Positions 22,846-32,453 of a DNA stretch of 64,000 bases are shown here, piece after piece. The stretch is from Amoebidium appalachense (Eukaryota > Ichthyosporea): NCBI GenBank assembly GCA_963693365.1, contig CAVNZM010000003.1:13454001-13518000 (forward strand), given 5' to 3'. The notes under the pieces were generated by a model. That model ran no database searches. It was not told the DNA's origin and saw nothing but the letters and a program-made list of their open reading frames with translations. A program made the position numbers and the translations under genes. The first letter of the stretch is position 1. Every line of letters starts with the position of its first letter.

Positions 22846-24015
22846 ATGCCGCCGAAAAAGCGCCAGGCCTCAGCCACTGCCCCTGCCGCGGCACCCAAGC
22901 GCCTGACCCGCAGCGACCTCCGCCACAGGCTGACCAACGCTCCCGCGGACACTGACGCGCCTCCAGCGGCCCAGACCACCTCGGACCCGGACCCGCCGGC
23001 TAGTCTCCCCTCCCCTCCTGAAGCCCCCCCTCAGGCCCCGCCGTCCCCGCAGATGACTTCTCAAGACGCCGTCCTTGCCGCCCTTACCGCCATCAGCACC
23101 CAGATGGCTGGCGTCCTGGCTGCTCTCACCAACCGCGACCCTCCCGCGCCCTCCACCGCGCCCTCCGCACCCGGGGAGGTTTCCCCGGGGCTGCATCTCG
23201 GCCCTGACCTAGACCTACCTGCCCTGCCCGCGCCCCCCATCACAGGTGAGAACACTGGCGACATTCAGCCGGGCACACTCCCGCTTCCCCCCGCGGATGT
23301 GCTGGCAGATTTGCGCGCCAATCGTTTCGTCGACCTGTATAAGTTCACCCCCGCCGCCCTCCTGGCCCCATCCAAGAAAGGTCAGCATCTGCGCATGGCC
23401 GACGACGGCAGCATCGAGACTTTTCGCCAAGACAAACCCGTTCCCCTGCGTTCACTCGTCATTTGGATCCAGGCTTGGACCCATTACATGGCCGCCAAGC
23501 ACCACCTCGGCCTCCCCACGGACAAAGACGTACTTTGGACTCAGCACATCACTCGCCTCAGCACCCGATACCCGTGGGCCCAGATCCACAACTATGACGT
23601 ATACGCCCGAACCGTTGCCCACCAGCAGGGTCGGGCTCCGATCGAGTGTCCCAACCTGCTCGCCCAACTCCACCAGGATCTCCTCTTGCCACCCACTCTG
23701 CTCATCCCGGACGCATGTCAGCGCTGTGGCTTCCCTGACCACCCCAGCGCGGCCTGCCCCATGTACCCCAAGCCCGGCTGTGGTCTTGACGGCTTTAAGC
23801 CGCCCCACAAGCCCGGCGGGGGTCAAACCCCTAACCGCCCTGGCCCGCAACCCGGCCCGGCAAAACCGGCCCGACCCGTGGATCTACCCGCGACGCACTG
23901 CAGGAATTTCCACATTAACGGTCGGTCCTGCGCTAAGCAGCCCTGCCCCTTCTCCCACGTGTGCCCGCTCTGCTCTGGCACACACACCCGCAAAGACTGC
24001 AAACACAATGCCTAG
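22846..24015 (+). CDS. Gag-like protein, Ngaro copy 3
   Basis: A 389-codon open frame starting MPPKKRQ, with the same central domain and C-terminal Cys-His segments (CQRCGFPDHP, CAKQPCPFSHVCPLCSGTHTRKDC) as copies 1 and 2. Differences cluster in the Pro/Ser-rich linker (ASLPSPPEAPP). The gene is intact, but RT and recombinase are missing from this copy, so it could only act in trans. Confidence 0.78.
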   Translation: MPPKKRQASATAPAAAPKRLTRSDLRHRLTNAPADTDAPPAAQTTSDPDPPASLPSPPEAPPQAPPSPQMTSQDAVLAALTAISTQMAGVLAALTNRDPPAPSTAPSAPGEVSPGLHLGPDLDLPALPAPPITGENTGDIQPGTLPLPPADVLADLRANRFVDLYKFTPAALLAPSKKGQHLRMADDGSIETFRQDKPVPLRSLVIWIQAWTHYMAAKHHLGLPTDKDVLWTQHITRLSTRYPWAQIHNYDVYARTVAHQQGRAPIECPNLLAQLHQDLLLPPTLLIPDACQRCGFPDHPSAACPMYPKPGCGLDGFKPPHKPGGGQTPNRPGPQPGPAKPARPVDLPATHCRNFHINGRSCAKQPCPFSHVCPLCSGTHTRKDCKHNA

Positions 24016-24420
24016 TCTACGCGCACACCCACACACACAGCTAGAACATAGGGGTTAGGAGCTAGGACACACGAGTACAGGGAAACGGAGCTCGGGAGAA
24101 CGGGCCCATAGGGCTGAGTACAAAATTTCGCAGGCCAAACTACGGCGCCCGCGCGCGTCAAGAACAAATGTCCCTACACAAAGACGTTTATTCTGGCCAC
24201 TGCACATAATTTTACTCCCCCCCCCCCATCCCACGAGCCTCCCCCCCCCCTTACACTCACCTAGCACTCCCCTCCCCCCTTCTTCTACCTCTGTGTCCGC
24301 CCACACCCCCGCGTGCTCGGGCACATTCCCCTGCACAGGGCCCCGCTGCCCTCCCTGCCAAGCTTCACTCGGGCCCAGCTGCCCTACCCTAACCCCCCCG
24401 GGGCCCTGCTGCCCCCCCCG

Positions 24421-24447
24421 GTAGCCGTAGGTATATAAGCACGACAG
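24421..24447 (+). mobile_element. Misplaced Ngaro TATA-box fragment
   Basis: A 27-bp piece of the A repeat containing TATATAAGCACGACAG is joined directly to the broken RT end of copy 3 and followed by unrelated DNA. Confidence 0.7.
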
Positions 24448-24482
24448 TCCCCAAGAAGGAAGAGCCCAAGGCCTCGATGTTA

Positions 24483-25105
24483 AATTGTATAAGTATTTGG
24501 GATGTAAGCAGAGACACAGTGGTGCAGTGTGAAAACACCACAGACACACACAACAACAAAACACGGAACGATCGGAGCAGTGTACACAACAGACATCAAT
24601 GTTTAGACACGACTGAACTGAATTTATTCTGATCTTCGAATAAATACCTGAAAGTCCTCTAAGTCCAATCCATACATGATTTCCGACCAGTCGGAAATCA
24701 GATCTATCTCTAATAGAAACCAATCACTAAGAACCAATTGCTTTCAGAGAGATCCGGTACGCGGAGACGCACACGATAGGACACAGACACTAGTTAAGGT
24801 CAACTTGTGTCATCATCAAGGAAGTTCTAACCTATGACATACTGCAAAGACTCAGACATATCACACTTAACCTTGATGATTGGTTAAAGCCCGGCAACAC
24901 ATGAAAACTAAAGTAAATTAATGAAGTCTAAACACACATGCTATTCTAAGTGTAGCCTAAGTGTGTTACCGTCCAATGAACACGTATTAAGTAACACAAA
25001 TCTACCTAACATATATTAATAGAAAAGAAATACGATTATACACATGAAGACAAAGAGAGAAAGAAAAGAAAATAAGGGAGGAGAAAGAGGAAGGAAAAGA
25101 GAGCA
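24483..25105 (+). repeat. Left copy of diverged LTR-like direct repeat
   Basis: Aligns over about 620 bp with 30795-31428. Shared tracts include GTATAAGTATTTGGGATG, ACGGAACGATCGGAGCAGTG, an AATAAATACCTGAAA near 24638 and a purine-rich end (GAAAGAGGAAGG). Many substitutions separate the copies. The AATAAA and length recall an LTR, but no TG...CA ends or coding region were found. Confidence 0.7.
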
Positions 25106-25382
25106 CAGATCAACAAACAAGATAGCAATAGCATAACTATAACCAGAGATATTTATGTACACACGAACATGTACACGTCTCTCCCTGAGTGGGTGGATCC
25201 GTGTACACACATATAAATATTCTAATCGATATTACAATACACGATTAGAGACGATACAACATGATTACAAGTATACAAGCATATCGGAGATCGATGCTTC
25301 ATTTTACATAATAGGAGTGTGGCATATACACTAAGCATATGAACTGAAACATAACACAAACTGAGAAGATCTTACCATATGT

Positions 25383-26380
25383 AGATACTACGTATTACAA
25401 CACTCGAGGCATGCCCTGTATGAGTACCGTGTGCGAGGGGGGAAGCTTTCAGACCTGCCCCTTGGTATTGACGGCCCCACCACCACCACCCCCAGCCCCA
25501 CCCCCACCCCCACCCCCGCAGCCATCGGCTATGACGGTGACGTGACGACGTACCCAAGTACCAAGAGGGCGGTCTCGCAAACAGGGGGTGCTGCCGCCGT
25601 GTGGAGACCCCCCACGTCCCCCGCCCGACCCGACGAGGAGGGGGTGCTGAGTCCCTTTTGGCAGGGGTTGCGGGAACACCTTGACATGCTCGGGCGGGAG
25701 AGCCTGGAGGAGTTCACAAGGCGGGTGAGGGAGGACCAGACGGGGTGGGACCACCCTGCCGTGGCCTCCTACGTGAGGGGGGTGTTCATGGGGGCAGCAC
25801 GCCAGCTTCTGGGCAACGTGGTAAGGGGCCACCATGGTGACGGTGGCCAGCCGGCTATTGCTGACGGCGGTGTTGGTGGCGGTGGCCCGAACCTGCAAGA
25901 GGCTGTGTTGGGGAACCGTGACTCCCTCGGAGAACTCCAGAAGGTAGCAAAGGGGGTAGCTCTGCACATGCTGAAGGTTGCTACCAAAGGTAACAACACT
26001 GGCGTACCACGGCTACCGTACACGCCAACAGCCACGGCTACTGCTCACCCCACCCCCACAGGCACCCCCACGTGGCCACATGGTCCGAGCTTCCCCGTGC
26101 CCACCCCCACCGGTGCCCCTTCACCCACAGCCACCCCTGGGCTGGCAGCGGCCGTGCACCATCATGCCAACTACGGGAGGGGGGCATGCCCAGGCACCCA
26201 CACCACCCGCACGTGCGTGCACACGTGCACAGGTCAGGGGTTGTGCCGGCCAGCCATGCCGCCGGGTATGTCGAGGGTGGCCTGGTCCCTATGTCTGCCC
26301 GTGGGGTGTACCGTACCAAGACAGCCAGCAAGAAGAAGAAGAAGAAGGCGGCCAAGAGGAAGAAGGGTGCCGGCAAATAA
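25383..26380 (+). pseudogene. Virus-like protein with basic tail, broken
   Basis: One frame is open from the repeat junction at about 25383, without an ATG, to 26393. The first part includes HALYEYRVRGGKLSDLPLG, a Thr-Pro-rich linker and a helical stretch (FWQGLREHLDMLGRESLEEF). After a frame break between about 26180 and 26250, near a G6 run, another frame gives a convincing C-terminus of Lys-rich residues ending KKGAGK with stop at 26378-26380. That tail resembles a nuclear-localisation or DNA-binding tail such as those of viral core proteins. The start is lost to the flanking repeat. Function unknown; a virion or core protein is a guess from the tail and the neighbours. Confidence 0.45.
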
Positions 26381-26411
26381 TCTACGTCATTAGGCAGCAG
26401 CGGCGGCAGAC

Positions 26412-26651
26412 ATGGCACACAGCACCGAGCACATGCGCATGCACGCTTTGCCCCACACGCTGGCACCCCTCCCCGTACCCCCTACCCTACCGCGCCCGAC
26501 CCGCACCACAGACCCGCCCGTTCTACGGCCCGGGCAACGTCATCGAGGGGCCAGGGGGGACCATGAGGCCCAGACCCCCCCACCTACACACCGTGGCCCG
26601 TGGCCGCCGACCAGAGCTCCTTCCAAAACTTTTAAATATTGTGTGTGCTAG
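26412..26651 (+). other. Uncertain proline-rich ORF
   Basis: A 79-codon frame from an ATG at 26412, rich in Pro, Thr and His. Alternative frames over the same DNA are also open. It fills the gap between the basic-tailed gene and the small gene at 26675. No homology is recognised. Confidence 0.2.
26631..26638 (+). promoter_or_regulatory. TATA-like element before the gene at 26675
   Basis: TTTAAATA lies in an AT island within GC-rich DNA, about 40 bases before the ATG. Confidence 0.45.
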
Positions 26652-26674
26652 TGTAAACAGCCTGCAGCACCATC

Positions 26675-26867
26675 ATGGAGCTCAACCCCGGCGGGCCCCC
26701 CCACACGCAAGAGGCCGTTTATCTTCCCGGAACAGAACAACAACCTGAATGTCATGGACGTGTCCACCATACGGGACTTTCGGCAACGTCCCCTGGCCTA
26801 CGCCGTAAAACTGTCCGGCGTCAACTCCAACAGACCCATTCGTACGGCACCTGTGGTGTTCAAATAA
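26675..26867 (+). pseudogene. Small virus-like protein with stop/poly-A overlap
   Basis: The ATG at 26675 starts MELNPGGPP. A seven-base C run then puts the frame out by one base relative to a protein-like downstream reading (PFIFPEQNNNLNVMDV and AVKLSGVNSNRPIRTAPVV) that ends at TAA 26865-26867. The stop codon overlaps AATAAA (26863-26868), as in compact viral genomes. About 63 codons if read through the C run. No family is recognised. It converges on the VLTF3-like gene. Confidence 0.5.
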
Positions 26868-26999
26868 ACCTGGGCGGGTCGACGGTAGTGTGGGCACGTG
26901 CTGGCACACCCCCACTACCCTCACACGCCTGCCACAACCCCATTCTATTGTGCACAGTGTTGTCTCTAAATGCAGAGCAGGTAGCACCTGGCTACCCGC

Positions 27000-27551
27000 C
27001 TACAGGCAGAACATGTTATGTTCCACTAGCATGTGGTAGTTTTTAAGGTCCCTCTCCAGCCGTGCCCACACCCTATCGCTCTTTACTCTAGTCACTTTGC
27101 TTTTGACCGTGGGCACCAGCCTGGCTATTACTCCCGCGTCCATACCACGCACTAACCCTACCATTTTCACCAACAGGAAGGGGTACCCCACAAAGTTCTT
27201 CCGTGTGTCCTCCTTGTGTCTCCGGTGCCACGACAAGCAAAACTTAAACATGCCCGTCAAGACCTCCAACTGCTCGCACGTAAACCTGGGGAGGGGGTGC
27301 CCGTACAACCTGTTAAGTATGTAAGGCACGCGTGTGTAGTGTTGGGTGAGTTTGTTCTGTCTCAGCACCCTCCTTGCCTGGTCGGCGTTCTCTATGCCTT
27401 GCACGCCCCTGAATGCTGCCACCACCCCCTCCTGCATGTCACCCATACTCGCATTCAGGCCCTGCACCGACTGCAGCAGCTGCTTGAAGTGGTTAAATGT
27501 GTCTGTATGGCTGTGACCTCTTTCTGTCCCAGAAGGCCGTGCACCCCTCAT
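27000..27551 (-). CDS. VLTF3-like viral late transcription factor
   Basis: The 183-codon reading resembles the C-terminal two-thirds of the poxvirus-type late transcription factor 3 family, which drives late genes in nucleocytoplasmic large DNA viruses and some Polinton-like viruses. Visible family features, in order: NHFKQLLQSVQ; a PYILNRLYGHPLPRFT region; MFKFCLSWHRRH; DTRKNFVGYPFLLVKMVGL, matching the RKNFxxYxxxLxK signature; and a C-terminal SKVTRVKSDRVWARLERDL, matching the K-x-x-x-D-x-(I/V)W pattern. Upstream, in another frame (about 27500-27573), lies a Tyr-Arg-x-Ile element that normally directly precedes NHF. A one-base slip in a T run near 27497 has therefore broken the gene, and the ATG at 27551 is not original. 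The N-terminal zinc-ribbon region was not found. Strong family call for a decayed gene. Confidence 0.78.
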   Translation of the reverse strand: MRGARPSGTERGHSHTDTFNHFKQLLQSVQGLNASMGDMQEGVVAAFRGVQGIENADQARRVLRQNKLTQHYTRVPYILNRLYGHPLPRFTCEQLEVLTGMFKFCLSWHRRHKEDTRKNFVGYPFLLVKMVGLVRGMDAGVIARLVPTVKSKVTRVKSDRVWARLERDLKNYHMLVEHNMFCL

Positions 27552-27639
27552 ACGTCTTCCTCCCCTCCCCGTCGCTGCCCTCTCACCCCCTCCCGTCGTA
27601 CACCCACATCAGCAATCTTGCCGAAACATCCGGAACCCA

Positions 27640-28167
27640 TAAAAGATACATTGAAGATATCCATATACTCAAACCCATCCTGAACATAACCCTACATCCA
27701 GTTCATGGGTTTAAGATATGTAAATATAAATGGATATTAATCTTGGATATCTACGGCTAATATGTATATAGATATCTGTTAAAACCCTGATATCCATTGG
27801 ATAACTACTGATAGGGATCCACTAGATATCCACGGGAAACGTGATATCCAGTGGATATCGAACACTAGATATGCAAATACACATGCACAACATATATAAT
27901 GGATATGTGACGAAGGGACCCAGTGACAGGTAACCTGCTCAATATTATATCCAATGTGATATGCACTATATATATGTAACATGCTTAAAATGTGCACAAA
28001 TGAGATCGAATGGATATACAGCTCAGGTTTCGAACCACATCTGGATATCAGCTAGATATGGAAATACATATGTAGATAGACATACAATTAGCATATAATA
28101 CGTATCTATTATGGGACGATGAGACATCAGTCATGACATTCTATATGCGCATAACACATATTCAGAA
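27640..28167. repeat. AT-rich patch of degenerate GATATCC words
   Basis: Words of the type GATATCCA/TGGATATC and GGATAT recur on both strands through the whole stretch at irregular spacing. No coding potential was seen. Confidence 0.6.
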
Positions 28168-28463
28168 TCTATGAAAACTACTCCGGGACGTGTGTTGCCT
28201 CTAGGGGGACATCCCCTTGGACGAAAGTGAACCTGCAATGGTTGTAAACCACGGCAGGCCCCCAGTCATCAATTTATTGATCCGTGAGGTCCTTGTGCCC
28301 AAACAACGGGGGAAGTCTTCGCCCCGTGAAAAAACAGCACGTATGTGGGGATCAATGGGGGTTGAGTGTAGGGTGTAGGTGGGTGGGTGAAAAGAAAATA
28401 TAGCTGTAAAGCTGTAGGTGCTAAACACAGAAGATGTGTTGTTGCCTGCTGTCGTGCTTATAT
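28168..28463 (-). mobile_element. Ngaro B2-A2 fragment in viral island II
   Basis: Copy 3-type subfamily sequence from TCTATGAAA to CGTGCTTATAT, with a small deletion near 28449. It abuts the proline-rich viral gene and supplies that gene's stop codon. Confidence 0.85.
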
Positions 28464-30243
28464 GTCCAACAACTCTTTCTCAAAGTCCCACATGGGCTCC
28501 TGGAACTCGTAATTGGCTGGCGCCAGAGCGTTTGCGACGTCCAAGAGCGTGACGTTGGACAAGGGTAGTTTCATTTTCCACACATCCAGCTCGTTGGTGG
28601 GCGTCGGTGTAGGTGTGACTGTGGGGTGGGCCTGGGACTCGGGCGTTGGGGGCGCAGGCACGAGGGGGAAGGCTTCGGCCCAAACCTGCAACGGCCACCC
28701 GCCAGACTTTGGCGGCCGTGGGGGTATCATGGCCGGCGGGTCGGGTCCACGGTAGGCAGGAGACTGGGGGTATGGCGTTGGTGCCGGTTGTCGTGGTGGG
28801 GGGAAGGGTATGGCCGGGGCAGTCGGCCTCCGCCGTGGCCCGTTACGACCCATGGGCAGGCCGGTACCGTTCCCTTTGGCGGTTGACTGTGGCGGGGGTT
28901 GAACCGTCGGCGGCGGGAAGGGTATGGGTGGTCCGTCCGGCTTGGCCGGCAGGTGGGGTGCCACGGGGGTCTTTGGTGGGTGTCCGTAGAGCCCAACGGG
29001 GGGCGGGAAGGGTCCGTGTGGCTTGACCGGCAGGTGGGGAGCCATGGGGGTCTGTGGGTTGAGCTCCGGGGGGAAGGGCACGGGGGTGGCCGGTTCTTTG
29101 GGTGCCTTCCAATACAAGGACTCTGGCGGGGTGGGCATGGTGGGGCCGGTCATATGGGGCGCCAAGACCCTCACGTGGAGTGGGGAGGGGTGGTTGGGGT
29201 CGTTGCCGGCCAGGGTAACCGGCCGTGGACGTGGCCAGGCACTGGTCGTTGGCTCGTCGTCGTCGTCGTCGTCATCGGGAGGCGTGTGTAGAGGTTGTAC
29301 CGGGGCTACGGTGGGTCCGTGGGCTACCGCAGGCTCCACAACGTCGACGTGCTTGCTTGCCACGGCCACCGGCCCGGGCAGTGACCCAGGACGGGTTGTG
29401 CTCGTCCGTGTCACGGGCAGACCGGTGCCTTTCCCTTTGCCGGGCAGCCTCGACCGGTCTGGCTTGGACGTCGGCAGGGACCGGCCCGTCAAGGGGGGAA
29501 AGGGTATGGGTGGACCGTTGGGCTTGGCCGGCAGGTGGGGTGCCGTGGGGGTCTGTGGGTCAAGCTCTGGGGGGAAGGCCACGGGGACACGGGGCGGGGG
29601 AGGCACCTCCCATTTCAGGGACTCTGGCGGGGTGGGCATGGTGGGGCCGGCCACATGGGGTGCCAGGGGCCCGAAGGAGGGTGCGGGCTCGTTATGGGGC
29701 CGGCGGCGTGGTGTGTTTGGGGCAGGGGTTTTGGGCGGTGGGGGTGGCTTGGGAGGTGGGGGGTACGGTATGGCCGGAGCCCGGCCCGGGGGTGTGGCCG
29801 GGACAGGTGGGGGGAGGGGGTGGGGTCGGCAGGGGGGCCACGTCGGGCAAGGGGGGCGGAGGTGCCCTAGGTCTGTTCCACACGTACGTGCTACCGTACT
29901 TGTCCTCAAAGTGCTCATAGCCAGGGTGGTAGGCTACGTCTACCTTCACCACCTCCGGCAACCGACCACCCCACCGCTCCAGTGGCTGGTTGGGGTCTAG
30001 ATATGTGCCGGCCTTCTTGAAAAATGCCTCAACCCCACCCCTGACCAACGCCTTGTAGCTATGTCGGAGTAGTGAACTTTTGGGAGTCCCAAAGTACCCA
30101 ACGGTGGTCTCCCGCCACTTGCCTGAATGCACGTCTTCCGGGTACTGGTACTTGACAGTGTACCTGCCCAGGGGCCAAACCCTACTCGTCTCAGAGTCCA
30201 AGTCATCAGCGTGCCCATGAGGCTGCTGCACCTTGGGGGACAT
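28458..30243 (-). pseudogene. Long proline-rich virus-like repeat protein
   Basis: The ATG at 30243 starts MSPKVQQPHGH. The N-terminal domain of about 135 residues contains WPLGRYTVKYQYPEDVH, AFFKKAGTYLDPNQPLERW and HPGYEHFEDKYGSTYVWN. A frame break at G/C runs near 29800-29830 separates it from the rest, read in another frame. The rest is about 400 residues of Pro-rich repeats, in which GPTMPTPPESL recurs three times and PPEL(D/N)PQTP twice. A more ordinary C-terminal domain follows (DVWKMKLPLSNVTLLDVANAL, EFQEPMWDFEKELLD). The last codons and the stop come from the inserted Ngaro fragment, so the true end is lost. Possibly a virion surface or tegument-like protein; function unknown. Confidence 0.5.
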
Positions 30244-30276
30244 GGTGGACACGGTGTTGTTGTAAACTGGTGTTTA

Positions 30277-30654
30277 TTATTTCGCAGCGTACTGCGCCAT
30301 GGGTTGCCGGGCAAAGCTGCCCTGGGGGTCACTGCTGTGCCCCACCCTCACGGGCGTAAAGTCGACATAGTAGGACTTGCTGTTGAGGGGGAGCCCCCTG
30401 CTGCCCAGACCGCTCCTGCCGGGCATGGAGGGCACGTGGTTGTCGGTGGGCAGGTTGTTGAAGGTCGGCAGCCGGCTGAAGGGCACACCGTACACGCCGG
30501 CCTGGAAGGTGGCGTCCGTGTGCCGTGCCCGGTAGGGGGCCGCGTAGGCAGCCTCGTACTCGGCCTCGGGTGCCAGCTTGTAGCCGTACACGGCCGCCTG
30601 CGTGGGTGTGGGCGCCAGTGGAATTCCGTTGACGTTGGCCATGGTCGCGTTCAT
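30277..30654 (-). CDS. Small virus-like protein, possible structural
   Basis: About 125 codons. The first ATG is at 30654 and a second at 30642 has the better context (ACCATGG). Tyr/Ala/Pro-rich N-terminal half (AEYEAAYAAPYRARH), then GVYGVPFSRLPTFNNLPT and a Gly/Ser-rich part ending PMAQYAAK. The TAA stop at 30277-30279 overlaps an AATAAA on the same strand (30273-30278). It follows the gene ending at 30694 by about 40 bp and precedes the proline-rich gene by about 33 bp, so all three form a tight same-strand array typical of a compact virus. No family is recognised. Confidence 0.55.
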   Translation of the reverse strand: MNATMANVNGIPLAPTPTQAAVYGYKLAPEAEYEAAYAAPYRARHTDATFQAGVYGVPFSRLPTFNNLPTDNHVPSMPGRSGLGSRGLPLNSKSYYVDFTPVRVGHSSDPQGSFARQPMAQYAAK

Positions 30655-30693
30655 ACTTGCTAGGTGGCCCACACAATTTGCACCTTTGAGTTA

Positions 30694-30790
30694 TTAAGCC
30701 TCCACCGTCACCTCACGGGCACCGGACAGCACCAGCACGTTCTCGTGGTGCACGAAGGTGTCGAGGGTCAGGTCGTCCTGAACCGTGTGT
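30694..30790 (-). pseudogene. C-terminal remnant of a virus-like gene
   Basis: About 30 codons with DDLTLDTFVHHENVLVLSG, ending at a tandem stop (TAATAA). Upstream the reading runs into the LTR-like repeat at 30795, which has removed the rest of the gene. No identity can be given. Confidence 0.4.
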
Positions 30791-30794
30791 AAAA

Positions 30795-31428
30795 TTGTAT
30801 AAGTATTTGGGATGGAAGCAGAGACACAGTGGTGCAGTGTGAAAACACCACAGACACACAACAACAAAACACGGAACGATCGGAGCAGTGTACACAACAG
30901 ACATCAATGTTTAGACACGACTGAACTCAATTTATTTTGATCTCGAATAAATACCTGAAATTCCCTTAAGTTAAATCCATACATGATTTCCGACCAGTCG
31001 GAAATCAGATCTATGTCTAAAATAACCAATCACAATTAACTGATTATTTCCCGGATAGATCCGGAGACACAGGAACGCACACCATAGGTCACAGCTATAA
31101 GAAAGAAATGAGGTGAAGAGTAACGAGGAAAGAGGTGATGTTTCTAACCTATCATCGGCTACAAAGACTCAGACATTTTCTGACTAAGTCCACTGATTGG
31201 ATATAGTACGGCAACACACAAAACAAAAGTGGTTGACTAAGCTATGAATCATACATGACAAGCTAAAGTGTAACCTAAGTGTTTTTCTACCAATCAAAAC
31301 ATAACGAGTAATATAAATATACTCAACGTATATTAGTGAGAAAGAAATATAATTATGTGAAAGGAAACAAGAGAAGAAAGAAAGAGAAAAGAAAGAAGAA
31401 GAAAGAGGAAAAAGAAAAGAAAGCACGA
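30795..31428 (+). repeat. Right copy of diverged LTR-like direct repeat
   Basis: Same orientation as 24483-25105 and aligned throughout, including AATAAATACCTGAAA near 30949 and the purine-rich end. Together the pair brackets virus-like island II. Confidence 0.7.
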
Positions 31429-31482
31429 GAGAAAACTCCGACCTTTCGGTCCTACGTTGTATGGCTCATCAGTCGAAACCCC

Positions 31483-31525
<43 letters not shown>

Positions 31526-31736
31526 CCAACCACCATCCCTCCCCACCCCACCCCAATCCTCTCCCCCCACACCCTTAAGCCAACGGTTCGAGTGAATGGC
31601 CAGACTGCAAGGGGCACACACGCATATAGTCATGTACCGTGACTGTCAAACACACACGTACCGCTGGTCACGCGACACTGTCATACACTGTACATAACAC
31701 ACACCATCTGGCGCTATGACACACACCCACACCGCG

Positions 31737-31813
<77 letters not shown>

Positions 31814-32017
31814 ACACGCACACGCACACACACGCATGCACGCCGCCGCACACACACCCACATGCACACGCGCACACACACAAACGGCGCACTCACGCAC
31901 ACACAATGGCACATATATGCACACACAGGTGTATATACTTGTGTGTGCGTGCATGAGCACGCTCTCACCGCCACACCGTGAATGACAGGCATACACAGGT
32001 GATGCATGGCGCGCTTG

Positions 32018-32051
<34 letters not shown>

Positions 32052-32073
32052 GGCACACACACACACTGGCGCG

Positions 32074-32161
<88 letters not shown>

Positions 32162-32209
32162 GTGACCGTGCACACACACACACATACACACACACACACC
32201 GTGACCGTG

Positions 32210-32240
<31 letters not shown>

Positions 32241-32249
32241 ACACTCAGT

Positions 32250-32295
<46 letters not shown>

Positions 32296-32440
32296 CACAC
32301 ACACAGTAACTGCTGAGTGCACACACAACGTGACTTCCTTCACATACAAGCATACCCACACAGGTTCTGTGTCTCCTTTCACTCACTCAAATCCATTTTA
32401 TTTTCATTTTTACCGTGGCATGCATGCCAGTAATACAGTA
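31429..32440. repeat. Poly-C and (CA)n region
   Basis: Poly-C at 31486-31522. Unique DNA follows to about 31735, then long (CA)n with (CG)n patches and GTGACCGTG interruptions to 32300. No gene was seen. Confidence 0.9.
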
Positions 32441-32453
32441 CATTAAATACACA

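Larger units (their letters stand above)
22480..24420 (+). mobile_element. Ngaro/PAT-type element, copy 3 (5' part only)
   Basis: Plus-strand A1 promoter, complete gag and the first about 110 bp of the RT region. It stops at a short poly-C run (24412-24419) that corresponds to the start of the RT poly-C tract. It belongs to a subfamily with a slightly different A repeat (CCGATATCAACAGG, GTAGCCGTAGG) shared with the fragments at 28168 and 62749. Confidence 0.85.

Noticed and set aside
24389-24723. Minus-strand ORFs with hydrophobic Cys-rich peptides in the LTR-like repeats
   Set aside because: Present in both diverged repeats but in different frames and with different lengths, so no coding constraint is seen.
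25431-25433. GTG as the start of the basic-tailed viral gene
   Set aside because: GTG starts are not expected in a eukaryotic or eukaryotic-virus gene, and the frame stays open upstream to the repeat junction, so the start is simply missing.
28899-30000. Plus-strand ORFs of 130-325 codons over the Pro-rich viral gene
   Set aside because: Antisense of proline codons gives Gly/Trp-rich frames; the minus-strand reading has ordinary domains at both ends.
31646-32386. 246-codon Cys/Val-rich minus-strand ORF with ordinary-looking ends
   Set aside because: It is (CA)n in translation; the short non-repeat parts show no recognisable motif.
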